From: CAJQQY01 sp964352225
GTDB taxonomy: Bacteria > Bacteroidota > Bacteroidia > Chitinophagales > Saprospiraceae
Assembly (NCBI GenBank): GCA_964352225.1
Contig: CAYGRM010000266.1
Location: 1-9,377, forward strand
Direction of reading: 5' to 3'
Length of the DNA stretch: 9,377 nucleotides
Under the pieces are notes generated by a model. It was not told where the DNA came from. It made no database searches and worked only from the letters and a program-made list of their open reading frames with translations. Made by a program: the position numbers and the translations under genes. Positions 1-6,220 of the stretch are shown in pieces (the first letter of the stretch is position 1; each line of letters opens with the position of its first letter).

Positions 1-149
1 AATTCGAAAAAACTAAATATATAACTCCTGTGGTTTAATAATGGGGGTAAGCATACACATTTATGCAACAATTTCAAATAGCTGAGTAGTCTTTTTGTAT
101 TTAGACTTTCTAATTCTTCAAGTTTCATCACTTTTGGTAGTCGTTTCAT
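1..149 (-). CDS. Hypothetical protein, N-terminal part, cut by window edge
   Basis: An uninterrupted reading frame begins at an ATG (147-149, minus) and runs at least 49 codons to the left edge without a stop. The product begins MKRLPKVMKLEELESLN and continues with TKRLLSYLKLLHKCVC. The first 35 residues are rich in Leu, Lys and Glu and look like amphipathic helix, as expected of a real small cytoplasmic protein rather than a random frame in DNA this AT-rich. A second in-frame ATG lies at 126-128. No signal peptide or membrane segment is visible. I do not recognise the family and assign no function. It is co-directional with nadE but about 155 bases downstream of it, so co-transcription is possible and unproven. 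A chance open frame remains possible. Confidence 0.45.
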   Translation of the reverse strand, partial: MKRLPKVMKLEELESLNTKRLLSYLKLLHKCVCLPPLLNHRSYIFSFFE

Positions 150-304
150 TATCTAAATATTTCATAAAGCATAATTATCATTTACCCCGATATATATTTT
201 GCTTATATCTTAAATTATTCTGAAACAGAATATTATTAAACTCGAATTTTGTTTTCCCATTTGCTGCTAAATGTGAAAATCTGTGGTGAAAAATATCATC
301 CTTT
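150..304. other. Intergenic spacer downstream of nadE
   Basis: AT-rich spacer between the end of nadE and the left-edge partial gene. Its only structure is a short palindrome at 216-232 (TATTCTG, loop AAA, CAGAATA), about 75 bases past the nadE stop. This could be a weak terminator or processing site, but it lacks a convincing T-run. No TAnnTTTG box on the minus strand was found just upstream of the 149 start. Confidence 0.4.
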
Positions 305-1942
305 TTATGACAAATACTTCCCAACAATCGGCATCCTTCTCCCCATCCCAAATGCCTTACTTGACACTCTCAAAACTGGCGCAGTTTGGTACCTTTTAAA
401 TTCATTAATGTTAACCAATCGTAAAACTCGTCGCACTAACTGTGGGTCGAATCCCATTGCAATTATTTCATTCGGCCCTTGTGTTTTTTCGATATATTGA
501 AAAAGAATTTCATCCAAAATATCGTAGTCAGGCAAGCTATCCGAATCTTTTTGATTAGGTCGCAATTCTGCTGAAGGTGGTTTTGTAATTGTATTGTTAG
601 GAATAATTTCTTTCCTTCGATTAATCCATCGACAGAGTTCAAAAACTTCCGTTTTATACAAATCTCCGATCACCGAAAGTCCACCACACATATCCCCATA
701 AAGTGTTCCGTAGCCAACTGCAGCTTCACTTTTATTCGAGGTATTCAAAACGATATTTCCAAACTTGTTGGACATTGCCATCAGAATCATTCCTCTTCCT
801 CGTGCTTGAATATTTTCCTCCGTTATATTAAAAGGTAAGTCTCCAAACAATGGTTTTAACTCCTTCATATAAGTTTTATAAATATTCTTTATCGGAACTA
901 TATCATATTGAATTCCGAGATTTTCCGCGAGATCAACTGCATCTTTGATTGAGTGATCTGAAGAATATTGGGAAGGCATCAACACTACTCGGACATTATC
1001 TTTACCCAATGCTTTAGCAGCTATATATGCAGTCAACGCTGAGTCGATTCCTCCTGACAAACCGAGTATCGCTTTTTTAAATCCTAGTTTCCCAAAATAA
1101 TCTTTTACCCCTAGAACGAGTGCATCATGGATTCGCTTCATTTTATTTTTTGGCTGGACTTTGGAAGTTTTACCTTTCTTAACTTCGGCCAAATCAAATG
1201 TCTTGATTGCGTCTTTAAAGTGAACCATTTCTTCAAAAACATTTCCGTTGGGCGACATCACAAAACTTCCTCCATCAAAAATAAGTTCCGTTTGTGCACC
1301 TGCATGATTGATATAAAAAATTGGCATTTTGTATCGTTCTACATTTGCCTTCAAGATGTGAATTCTTGCCTCAGCATGTGTGTAGGAAAATGGCGATGCC
1401 GAAACGTTGATCATAAAATCAGGATCATGTTTCATCAACAAATCCATGGGACAGACATCATACATTGGGTTTTCATTTCCAATATTCCAAATGTCTTCGC
1501 AGACCGTCAAAGCAATTTTTTTGCCTTTATATTTTACAATATCAAATTCCGACGCAGGTTCGAAATATCTATACTCATCAAATACATCGTAGGTAGGCAA
1601 AAGTGTTTTGTGTTGCACATGTTTCACTTTTCCGTTGGCCAAAAAATACACCGAGTTATATAAATCTTTTCCTTCGACTACTGGATTTTTAGTCGGCGAA
1701 CCAACGACTATGGCGATACCTTTAGCGGCTTTTGCTAGAGTTTCAATTGACTCCTCTGCCTGACGAATAAAATCGTCAAATTCTAAAAAATCTCTAGGCG
1801 GATAACCACAAGTAGCTAACTCGCTAAAGCAGACAATATCAGCACCTTGTTTTTTGGCAGTCGCAACTGCTTTGAGCATTTTATTGGTATTCCCTTCAAA
1901 GTTTCCAATGTGAAAGTTAAGTTGGGCAACTGCTATTTTCAT
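305..1942 (-). CDS. nadE: Glutamine-dependent NAD+ synthetase (NadE)
   Basis: Makes NAD+ from deamido-NAD+ (NaAD), ATP and glutamine, the last step of NAD synthesis, in the cytoplasm. The N-terminal part (about residues 1-260) is a nitrilase-fold glutaminase. It starts MKIAVAQLN and carries the family's catalytic Glu-Lys-Cys triad at E41 (in SELATCGYPPRDF), K112 (in HKTLLPTYDVFDEYRYF) and C148 (in TVCEDIW). The C-terminal part is the ammonia-using synthetase, with the PP-loop SGGIDS at 296-301 and the conserved NTSNKSE segment near 400. The 545 residues fit the shorter glutamine-dependent form. I start at the ATG at 1940-1942. An in-frame ATG ten codons upstream would add only MSKFLNKKKN before the usual family start, and it lies at or upstream of the likely transcription start. 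Transcribed divergently from dnaX. All key residues are present. Confidence 0.96.
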   Translation of the reverse strand: MKIAVAQLNFHIGNFEGNTNKMLKAVATAKKQGADIVCFSELATCGYPPRDFLEFDDFIRQAEESIETLAKAAKGIAIVVGSPTKNPVVEGKDLYNSVYFLANGKVKHVQHKTLLPTYDVFDEYRYFEPASEFDIVKYKGKKIALTVCEDIWNIGNENPMYDVCPMDLLMKHDPDFMINVSASPFSYTHAEARIHILKANVERYKMPIFYINHAGAQTELIFDGGSFVMSPNGNVFEEMVHFKDAIKTFDLAEVKKGKTSKVQPKNKMKRIHDALVLGVKDYFGKLGFKKAILGLSGGIDSALTAYIAAKALGKDNVRVVLMPSQYSSDHSIKDAVDLAENLGIQYDIVPIKNIYKTYMKELKPLFGDLPFNITEENIQARGRGMILMAMSNKFGNIVLNTSNKSEAAVGYGTLYGDMCGGLSVIGDLYKTEVFELCRWINRRKEIIPNNTITKPPSAELRPNQKDSDSLPDYDILDEILFQYIEKTQGPNEIIAMGFDPQLVRRVLRLVNINEFKRYQTAPVLRVSSKAFGMGRRMPIVGKYLS

Positions 1943-1969
1943 ATTCTTTTTTTTGTTTAAAAATTTGGA

Positions 1970-1977
1970 CAAAAGTA
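1970..1977 (-). promoter_or_regulatory. Putative nadE promoter -7 box
   Basis: TACTTTTG on the minus strand fits the Bacteroidota -7 consensus TAnnTTTG. Transcription would begin near 1963, giving a leader of about 20 bases before the ATG at 1942. That also argues against the upstream ATG at 1972. No clear TTTG -33 box is present. The region where one would sit is occupied by the inverted element at 1982-1997. Confidence 0.5.
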
Positions 1978-1981
1978 ATAT

Positions 1982-2003
1982 TTTTTTGCCACAGACTATG
2001 ACT
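1982..2003 (-). repeat. Inverted shared element, nadE-side copy
   Basis: Read on the minus strand this is AGTCAT followed directly by the 16-mer AGTCTGTGGCAAAAAA. The same 16-mer occurs in opposite orientation at 2099-2114, in front of dnaX, so each divergent gene has one copy pointing toward it. It ends five bases before the nadE -7 box and covers roughly -34 to -19. It could be a regulator site or part of a promoter class. Confidence 0.6.
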
Positions 2004-2088
2004 GACTCTTTATAAGACTTACCACAGTTTTTAATTTTTTCTTAAAAAAAGGTCGAGTGAAAAGTCATCCATACGGACATGAAAAAAA

Positions 2089-2114
2089 AGTCATAGGAAG
2101 TCTGTGGCAAAAAA
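2089..2114 (+). repeat. Inverted shared element, dnaX-side copy
   Basis: AGTCAT (2089-2094), four extra bases AGGA, then the 16-mer AGTCTGTGGCAAAAAA (2099-2114), identical to the minus-strand copy at 1982-1997. It lies eight bases upstream of the dnaX -7 box. The 16 of 16 match over a 101-bp spacer is well beyond what A-richness alone would give, because ten of the bases are the non-repetitive AGTCTGTGGC. Confidence 0.6.
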
Positions 2115-2122
2115 CATTTTCG

Positions 2123-2130
2123 TACATTTG
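2123..2130 (+). promoter_or_regulatory. Putative dnaX promoter -7 box
   Basis: TACATTTG fits the Bacteroidota TAnnTTTG -7 consensus. Transcription would start near 2137, leaving a leader of about 15 bases before the dnaX ATG at 2153. This makes the in-frame GTG at 2057 an unlikely start, because it lies upstream of the promoter. No clean TTTG -33 box is visible. Confidence 0.55.
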
Positions 2131-2152
2131 CACCAATTCGAAAATAATATTT

Positions 2153-3952
2153 ATGAGCAAATTTGTCGTATCCGCAAGAAAGTATCGTCCTATCAGATTT
2201 GATGAAGTGGTTGGTCAACAACACGTTTCACAAACCTTAAAGAATGCGTTACAAAATGACCATTTGGCACATGCCTTTTTGTTCTGCGGACCACGTGGAG
2301 TAGGTAAAACGACTTGTGCTCGGATTCTAGCAAAGGTCCTCAACTGTACCAATCGAACTGCTGATTACGAACCTTGCGATGAGTGTAACTCTTGCAAAGC
2401 CTTCAATGAGAATGCTTCTTTTAATATCACCGAGCTAGATGCAGCTTCTAATAATAGTGTAGATCACATTCGGACATTAGTTGAACAGGTTCGTTTTCAA
2501 CCTCAGCAAGGCGAGTATAAAGTATTTATCATAGATGAGGTTCATATGCTTTCGCAAGCAGCTTTTAATGCTTTTTTGAAAACCTTGGAAGAACCACCAT
2601 CGTATGCTATTTTTATTTTAGCGACGACAGAGAAACATAAAATTATCCCTACGATACTTTCCCGATGTCAAATTTTTGATTTTAAAAGAATTCAAGTTCA
2701 GGACACGGTGAAACATTTGCAAGGCATTTGCGCCGAAGAAGGAATCGAAGCGGACAAAGATGCATTGCATATTATCGGTCAAAAAGCAGATGGTGCGTTG
2801 CGAGATGCACTTTCCATTTTTGATCGAATTGTAAGTTTTTCTGGAAAAAAAATAACTTACGAAGATGTCATTACCAATTTGAATGTATTGGATTATGACT
2901 ACTTTTTTAAAGTGACGGATGCGATGATGGTCGAAGATTTGTCTTCCTTGTTTTTGATTTTTGATAAAATTCAAAAGAATGGTTTTGAGGCAGATTTATT
3001 TATCAATGGATTGGCGGAGCATTTTCGGAATGTTCTAGTTTGTAAAGATGAAGCAACTTTAGAACTCTTGGAAGTGAGTGACAACCTAAAAGAACGCTAT
3101 AAAAATCAAGCGAAAGTTGCCCCAACTTCATTTTTACTTTCAGCACTTAATATTGCCAACGATTGCGATGTGAATTATAAAATGGCGAGAAACAAACGCC
3201 TTCACGTGGAGATGGCTTTGATAAAAATGGCTTATATCAATCGAGCCACTACCCTTTCGCAAAATCCAGTCGTTGAAAAAAAAACGGCTGACCAACCCGT
3301 AGCTCGAGCAAAACAAAATACCTCTGCACCAGTTATCGCTGCGCAAAAACCAGTAGAATCAACTCAACCAAAGGCAACAACTCCTACTCCAAAAAATGAA
3401 GTCCCCGTTCCGCCTCCAAGTGAAAAAAAGGCATCGATTCCAGTACCTCCTCCAACTGGGAAATTAGGACTTTCTCTTTCGAGTAAATATAATATTACAA
3501 GCATTCCAAAAAAGGAAGAATTACAATCTCAAGTCAAGGAAGAATCGGCTCAAACTAATGATTCTGTTTCTCAATTAACCCAAGAAAATTTAGAAGCTAC
3601 GTGGAAGGCTTACTACGAAAAAGTGACTTCACCTTCTGTAAAAAGTGTTTTTAAGCATGCCGAAGTTTTGGTAAAAGGGGAAGATTCTATTTTGATCAAG
3701 GTAGGTTCAACTATGGGAAAAGGAATGGTTCAGCAAGAATACGAATTAATGGATTTTATTCGTACCAGTTTAAATCATCCTAAATTAATCTTGGAGGTAG
3801 AAATTGATGCAACTAAAATTCCAGTTGATACTAAACCAAAACCTACCAAACTTTCCTCTCCAGCTGAAAAATACAACAAAATCATTGAGATCAATCCAAT
3901 GGTTGAAGAATTGCGAAAACGATTTGACTTAAAAATGGATAAGGATAATTAA
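2153..3952 (+). CDS. dnaX: DNA polymerase III subunit tau (clamp loader ATPase)
   Basis: ATPase of the replicative clamp loader, which opens and loads the beta sliding clamp on primed DNA. In species where tau has been studied it also ties the loader to the polymerase core. The 599-residue product starts MSKFVVSARKYRP, the usual DnaX beginning. Visible motifs are Walker A GPRGVGKT (46-53), the zinc-knuckle cysteines C65, C75, C78 and C81, Walker B IIDEVH (126-131) and the SRC arginine-finger motif (170-172). Residues up to about 370 are AAA+ domains I-III. From about 375 to 460 there is a Lys/Pro/Gln/Thr-rich linker with VPPP-type stretches, followed by a C-terminal domain of about 130 residues. 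The linker holds three in-frame slippery A-runs (separate entries) that could yield a shorter gamma-like form. It is monocistronic in appearance. Confidence 0.97.
   Translation: MSKFVVSARKYRPIRFDEVVGQQHVSQTLKNALQNDHLAHAFLFCGPRGVGKTTCARILAKVLNCTNRTADYEPCDECNSCKAFNENASFNITELDAASNNSVDHIRTLVEQVRFQPQQGEYKVFIIDEVHMLSQAAFNAFLKTLEEPPSYAIFILATTEKHKIIPTILSRCQIFDFKRIQVQDTVKHLQGICAEEGIEADKDALHIIGQKADGALRDALSIFDRIVSFSGKKITYEDVITNLNVLDYDYFFKVTDAMMVEDLSSLFLIFDKIQKNGFEADLFINGLAEHFRNVLVCKDEATLELLEVSDNLKERYKNQAKVAPTSFLLSALNIANDCDVNYKMARNKRLHVEMALIKMAYINRATTLSQNPVVEKKTADQPVARAKQNTSAPVIAAQKPVESTQPKATTPTPKNEVPVPPPSEKKASIPVPPPTGKLGLSLSSKYNITSIPKKEELQSQVKEESAQTNDSVSQLTQENLEATWKAYYEKVTSPSVKSVFKHAEVLVKGEDSILIKVGSTMGKGMVQQEYELMDFIRTSLNHPKLILEVEIDATKIPVDTKPKPTKLSSPAEKYNKIIEINPMVEELRKRFDLKMDKDN
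3276..3291 (+). other. A9 slippery run in dnaX linker with immediate off-frame stop
   Basis: Nine A residues (3276-3284) are read as gaA AAA AAA Acg, so an A AAA AAA heptamer sits in the correct phase for -1 slippage (3277-3283). A -1 shift, or an added A in the mRNA, gives Asn-Gly then TGA at 3289-3291, a 379-residue protein holding exactly the AAA+ core. Loss of one A gives five residues (RLTNP) then TAG at 3300-3302. Thermus thermophilus dnaX is known to use a nine-A run for transcriptional slippage to make gamma. No strong downstream hairpin is seen. Confidence 0.4.
3424..3430 (+). other. Slippery heptamer A AAA AAG in dnaX linker (second)
   Basis: Read in frame as gaA AAA AAG, the same heptamer and phase used for -1 frameshifting in E. 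coli dnaX. A -1 shift here would add 18 residues and stop at TAA 3484-3486. No upstream Shine-Dalgarno-like stimulator or strong downstream stem-loop is evident, so this is weaker than the A9 site. Confidence 0.3.
3508..3514 (+). other. Slippery heptamer A AAA AAG in dnaX linker (third)
   Basis: Read as ccA AAA AAG (codons 452-454), again the E. coli dnaX heptamer in the right phase. A -1 shift would add 14 residues and stop at TAA 3556-3558, giving a 468-residue product that keeps the linker but lacks the C-terminal tau domain. AGGAAG follows the heptamer directly, and no strong hairpin is visible. Confidence 0.3.
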
Positions 3953-4007
3953 CAGTAGGCAATTTTCAGTAAGCAGTAGTCAGTTCGCAAACTACATCCA
4001 GCCTACT
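3953..4007 (+). repeat. 7-bp periodic intergenic array (CAGTnnn type)
   Basis: Starting at the base after the dnaX stop codon, heptamers run in strict register: CAGTAGG, CAATTTT, CAGTAAG, CAGTAGT, CAGTTCG, CAAACTA, CATCCAG, CCTACTT. The right half turns into the complement of the left: AGTAGGC at 3954-3960 pairs with GCCTACT at 4001-4007, and the centre AGTT/AACT is also dyadic. The array could form a hairpin in DNA or RNA. It has the same architecture as the array at 8214-8283. It might act as the dnaX transcript end, although no T-run follows. Confidence 0.55.
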
Positions 4008-4202
4008 TAAAACTCTATACTTCTGTGATATTTCTGTTATACTTTGCCGTTATCTTTGAATTGTCAAAAGGATAAAATCAATATTTTGATAAATTCCCTA
4101 GGACACATTCATTAACTAAAATGTATTACCATGAACATTAACCCACTTCCTTTTGTTAAATTTGACAATACGTTTCCTCACAAAAATCAATACAACCGCA
4201 CA
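4008..4202 (+). promoter_or_regulatory. Upstream region of the Crp/Fnr-type gene, two candidate -7 boxes
   Basis: Two TAnnTTTG boxes lie here: TATCTTTG at 4051-4058 and TAAATTTG at 4157-4164. The second is 39 bases before the preferred start at 4203 and falls inside the possible N-terminal extension from 4131. If it is the real promoter, the extension cannot be translated. Neither box has a well-placed TTTG -33 partner, so the choice stays open. Confidence 0.35.
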
Positions 4203-4898
4203 ATGGATAAACAATCGCTTTGGTATTTAGAGAATATTGATATGAAAGGAATGATGTGTCCTCAAAAAATGGCAGGTGGTCACATGGATTCATTTGGTCA
4301 CAAGACTTATAAGAAAGGTGAATATATCTATATGCCGGAAGAACATGCAGATAAAATCTATTTTATCAACGAAGGTCGAATCAAAATAGGCAGTTACTCT
4401 AATTCTGGAAAAGAAATTACTAAATCTATTTTGACTCAAGGTGAAGTGTTTGGAGAACTTTCTCTAATCGGTGAAACCAAAAGGAAAGATTTCGCAGTAG
4501 CAATGGAAGAAACTTCTGTCTGCATTATGTCGGTGGATGAGATGAAAAGTATGATGAAAGATCACAATTCATTAAGCCTTTTTATGATGAATATTATGGG
4601 ATCGCGGGTTTTAGAAATGGAACAAAGGTTAGAATCATTAGTATTTAAAGATTCGCGAACTAGAATTGTAGAATTTTTAGAAAATCTAGCTAAGAAAAAA
4701 GGGCAACGAGTAGGCTATGAAATGTTGGTTAGAAAATTTTTAACACATCAAGAAATCGCCAATCTTACTGCCACTTCTCGACAAACAGTTACAACTGTTC
4801 TAAACGAACTAAGAAGTAAAAATGTATTGACTTTCAATCGTCAACGATTATTGATTCGAGATATGGATTTGTTGCGAGCCGAAGCAGAAGTAGTTTAA
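4203..4898 (+). CDS. Crp/Fnr-family transcriptional regulator
   Basis: A one-component DNA-binding regulator of the cAMP-receptor-protein superfamily. In the 231-residue product, a cyclic-nucleotide-type beta-roll spans about 28-115 with GEVFGELSLIGE (80-91). A dimerisation helix follows (about 120-150), then a winged helix-turn-helix with LTHQEIANLTATSRQTVTTVLNEL at 180-203. At the positions equivalent to E. coli CRP Arg82-Ser83, which hold the cAMP phosphate, the sequence appears to read Lys95-Asp96, so classical cAMP binding is doubtful. There is no Fnr-type cysteine cluster: only C19 and C107 are present. I start at ATG 4203 (MDKQSLWYLEN), where family-like sequence begins. An in-frame ATG at 4131 would add 24 residues that do not look conserved and overlap a promoter-like box. 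It stands alone, closed by a strong terminator. Target genes cannot be told from the window. Confidence 0.9.
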   Translation: MDKQSLWYLENIDMKGMMCPQKMAGGHMDSFGHKTYKKGEYIYMPEEHADKIYFINEGRIKIGSYSNSGKEITKSILTQGEVFGELSLIGETKRKDFAVAMEETSVCIMSVDEMKSMMKDHNSLSLFMMNIMGSRVLEMEQRLESLVFKDSRTRIVEFLENLAKKKGQRVGYEMLVRKFLTHQEIANLTATSRQTVTTVLNELRSKNVLTFNRQRLLIRDMDLLRAEAEVV

Positions 4899-4910
4899 TA
4901 AGTGATGCCT

Positions 4911-4952
4911 CTACCGATCAGGTAGGAACGATACATGTCTACCAATAGGTAG
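4911..4952. repeat. Pair of CTACC/GGTAG dyads
   Basis: Two short inverted repeats lie in tandem between the regulator stop and its terminator: CTACC-GATCA-GGTAG (4911-4925) and CTACC-AATA-GGTAG (4939-4952), with centres 27-28 bp apart, between two and three helical turns. Both begin TCTACC. They could be binding sites for a dimeric regulator acting on pyrD or on the regulator gene itself, or two small RNA hairpins in the 3' end of the transcript. Confidence 0.45.
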
Positions 4953-4960
4953 AAGTTCTG

Positions 4961-5004
4961 AAAGCCGAATTTTCTTCTTGAAAATTCGGCTTTTTATTTT
5001 TTTT
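4961..5004 (+). terminator. Rho-independent terminator of the Crp/Fnr-type gene
   Basis: A perfect 14-bp stem, AAAGCCGAATTTTC (4961-4974) with GAAAATTCGGCTTT (4980-4993), has a 5-base loop TTCTT and is followed by a nearly continuous T-run to 5004. It lies 63 bases after the stop codon and separates the regulator gene from pyrD. Confidence 0.9.
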
Positions 5005-5036
5005 GAAAAAAAAGATTACACCTTCCCTACATTTAT

Positions 5037-5044
5037 TATTTTTG
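5037..5044 (+). promoter_or_regulatory. Putative pyrD promoter -7 box
   Basis: TATTTTTG fits TAnnTTTG and lies between the upstream terminator and pyrD. Transcription from about 5051 would give a leader of roughly 87 bases that carries two repeat fragments. The in-frame ATG at 5003 would then be untranscribed, which supports the GTG start at 5138. A -33 TTTG at the right spacing is not evident. Confidence 0.4.
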
Positions 5045-5087
5045 CACAAACATCCTTTCTCAGAACATCAATTTTCAAAAACTTCCA

Positions 5088-5106
5088 CCTGCTCGGCAGG
5101 CAGGCA
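5088..5106. repeat. CCTGC/GCAGG palindromic intergenic repeat fragment
   Basis: CCTGC-TCG-GCAGG (5088-5100) is followed by CAGGCA. This GC-rich island in AT-rich DNA resembles half of a CCTGCC/GGCAGG palindrome that I recall as a frequent intergenic repeat in Bacteroidota genomes. It would form a small hairpin in the pyrD leader. Confidence 0.4.
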
Positions 5107-5110
5107 TAGT

Positions 5111-5124
5111 TTATCACTCATCAC
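5111..5124. repeat. Short copy of the 7-bp ATGAGTG-type repeat
   Basis: TTATCAC then TCATCAC, two heptamers in register, match the right-arm units TCATCGC, TCATCAA and TTATAAC of the array at 8256-8283. It ends 13 bases before the pyrD GTG. Too short to be certain alone, but the shared unit and 7-bp step suggest the same repeat family. Confidence 0.35.
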
Positions 5125-5137
5125 TAAACCAACCATC

Positions 5138-6169
5138 GTGTACAAAACTCTTATCAAACCAATCCTTTTTATGTTTTCTGCCGAAAAGGCACATCATTTA
5201 ACGGTACGATTATTAAAGATTACCCTTTCGATTCCCATCGTGAATTTTTTATTTAAAAAATCAATGGAACTCAAAGATGATCGTTTGAAGCGGGAAGTTT
5301 TTGGTTTAACTTTTCAAAATCCAGTTGGACTAGCAGCAGGTTTTGACAAAGATGGAAAAAGTTATCATGCGATGTCTTCGATGGGTTTTGGGTTCATTGA
5401 ATTAGGAACGGTAACTCCTCAGCCTCAAGATGGAAACCCTCAACCTCGACTTTTTCGATTGCAACAAGATGAAGGAATTATCAATCGAATGGGATTTAAC
5501 AATGAAGGTGTTCATGCTTTAGTTGAAAGATTAAAAAAAGGAAAACCCAAAAATGTAATCATTGGAGGAAATATTGGAAAAAATAAAGTGACTCCAAATG
5601 ATCGAGCAGAAGAAGATTATGCCTACTGCTTTGAAGTTTTATTTCCTCATGTAGATTACTTTGTTGTCAATGTTAGTTCACCCAATACCCCTAATTTGCG
5701 AGCACTCCAAGATCGAGAACCTTTGACCAAATTGCTTTCTATGCTTCAAGAAATGAATCATAAAAAAAGTGCTCCCAAGCCTATCCTCTTAAAAATTGCT
5801 CCTGACTTGAATAATGATCAGCTTGATGATATTTTAGAAATTGTCAAAGACTCAAAAATTGCAGGTATCATTGCAACCAATACTACTATTAGTCGAGAAG
5901 GATTAAAAACATCCAAAGCACAAGTTGACGAAATTGGAAATGGTGGTCTAAGTGGTCAACCTGTCAAGCAGCGATCAACAGAAGTCATCCGGTATTTAAG
6001 TACCAAATCAAACGGAGAACTCAAAATTATTGGCGTTGGAGGAATATCTACTCCAGAGGATGCCAAAGAAAAATTAGAGGCAGGGGCTTCTTTGGTTCAG
6101 GTTTACTCAGGAATGGTATATGAAGGGCCTTTCATGGTTAAAAGAATCAATCAAGCACTATTAAAATAA
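5138..6169 (+). CDS. pyrD: Dihydroorotate dehydrogenase (quinone), class 2
   Basis: Oxidises dihydroorotate to orotate with FMN and passes electrons to membrane quinone, step four of pyrimidine synthesis. Class 2 is shown by the N-terminal helical extension (about 1-40, LIKPILFMFSAEKAHH), which in this class docks on the membrane and forms the quinone tunnel, and by a serine catalytic base in NVSSPNTPNLR (178-188): S181 corresponds to E. coli Ser175. GLAAGFDKDG (64-73), NRMGFNN (116-122), KIAPDL (219-224), TNTT (247-250) and the phosphate-binding IGVGGI (298-303) are all present. I choose GTG 5138 (translated Met-Tyr-Lys) because it gives 343 residues and the normal family N-terminus. The upstream ATG at 5003 would add 45 residues encoded by repeat fragments. 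It is convergent with the lipoprotein gene. Confidence 0.95.
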   Translation: MYKTLIKPILFMFSAEKAHHLTVRLLKITLSIPIVNFLFKKSMELKDDRLKREVFGLTFQNPVGLAAGFDKDGKSYHAMSSMGFGFIELGTVTPQPQDGNPQPRLFRLQQDEGIINRMGFNNEGVHALVERLKKGKPKNVIIGGNIGKNKVTPNDRAEEDYAYCFEVLFPHVDYFVVNVSSPNTPNLRALQDREPLTKLLSMLQEMNHKKSAPKPILLKIAPDLNNDQLDDILEIVKDSKIAGIIATNTTISREGLKTSKAQVDEIGNGGLSGQPVKQRSTEVIRYLSTKSNGELKIIGVGGISTPEDAKEKLEAGASLVQVYSGMVYEGPFMVKRINQALLK

Positions 6170-6220
6170 TAAGGATGTTTGATTTTTATTAAAATCCTGA
6201 AATAACGATACAGGTTTAAA

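Noticed and set aside
249..500. Plus-strand frame of 83 codons over the nadE 3' end
   Set aside because: Mostly antisense to nadE coding sequence, with no protein-like pattern.
1127..1663. Open frame of 178 codons on plus, antisense to nadE
   Set aside because: Lies wholly inside nadE on the other strand, has a Cys/Phe/His-rich composition typical of shadow frames, and shows no recognisable domain.
1994..2019. Several GACT tetramers in the nadE-dnaX spacer
   Set aside because: Irregular spacing with no dyad or consistent period; part of it is explained by the shared AGTCAT/AGTCTG element.
2042..2224. Minus-strand frame of 60 codons over the dnaX start
   Set aside because: Overlaps the dnaX promoter and first codons and has no supporting features.
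2845..2852. A8 run with an in-phase A AAA AAA heptamer inside dnaX domain III
   Set aside because: A shift here would cut the AAA+ core and make a useless product. It shows that A-runs arise from composition alone, which tempers the linker slippage claim.
2618..2974. Minus-strand frame of 118 codons inside dnaX
   Set aside because: Shadow of the well-supported dnaX core, with no family features.
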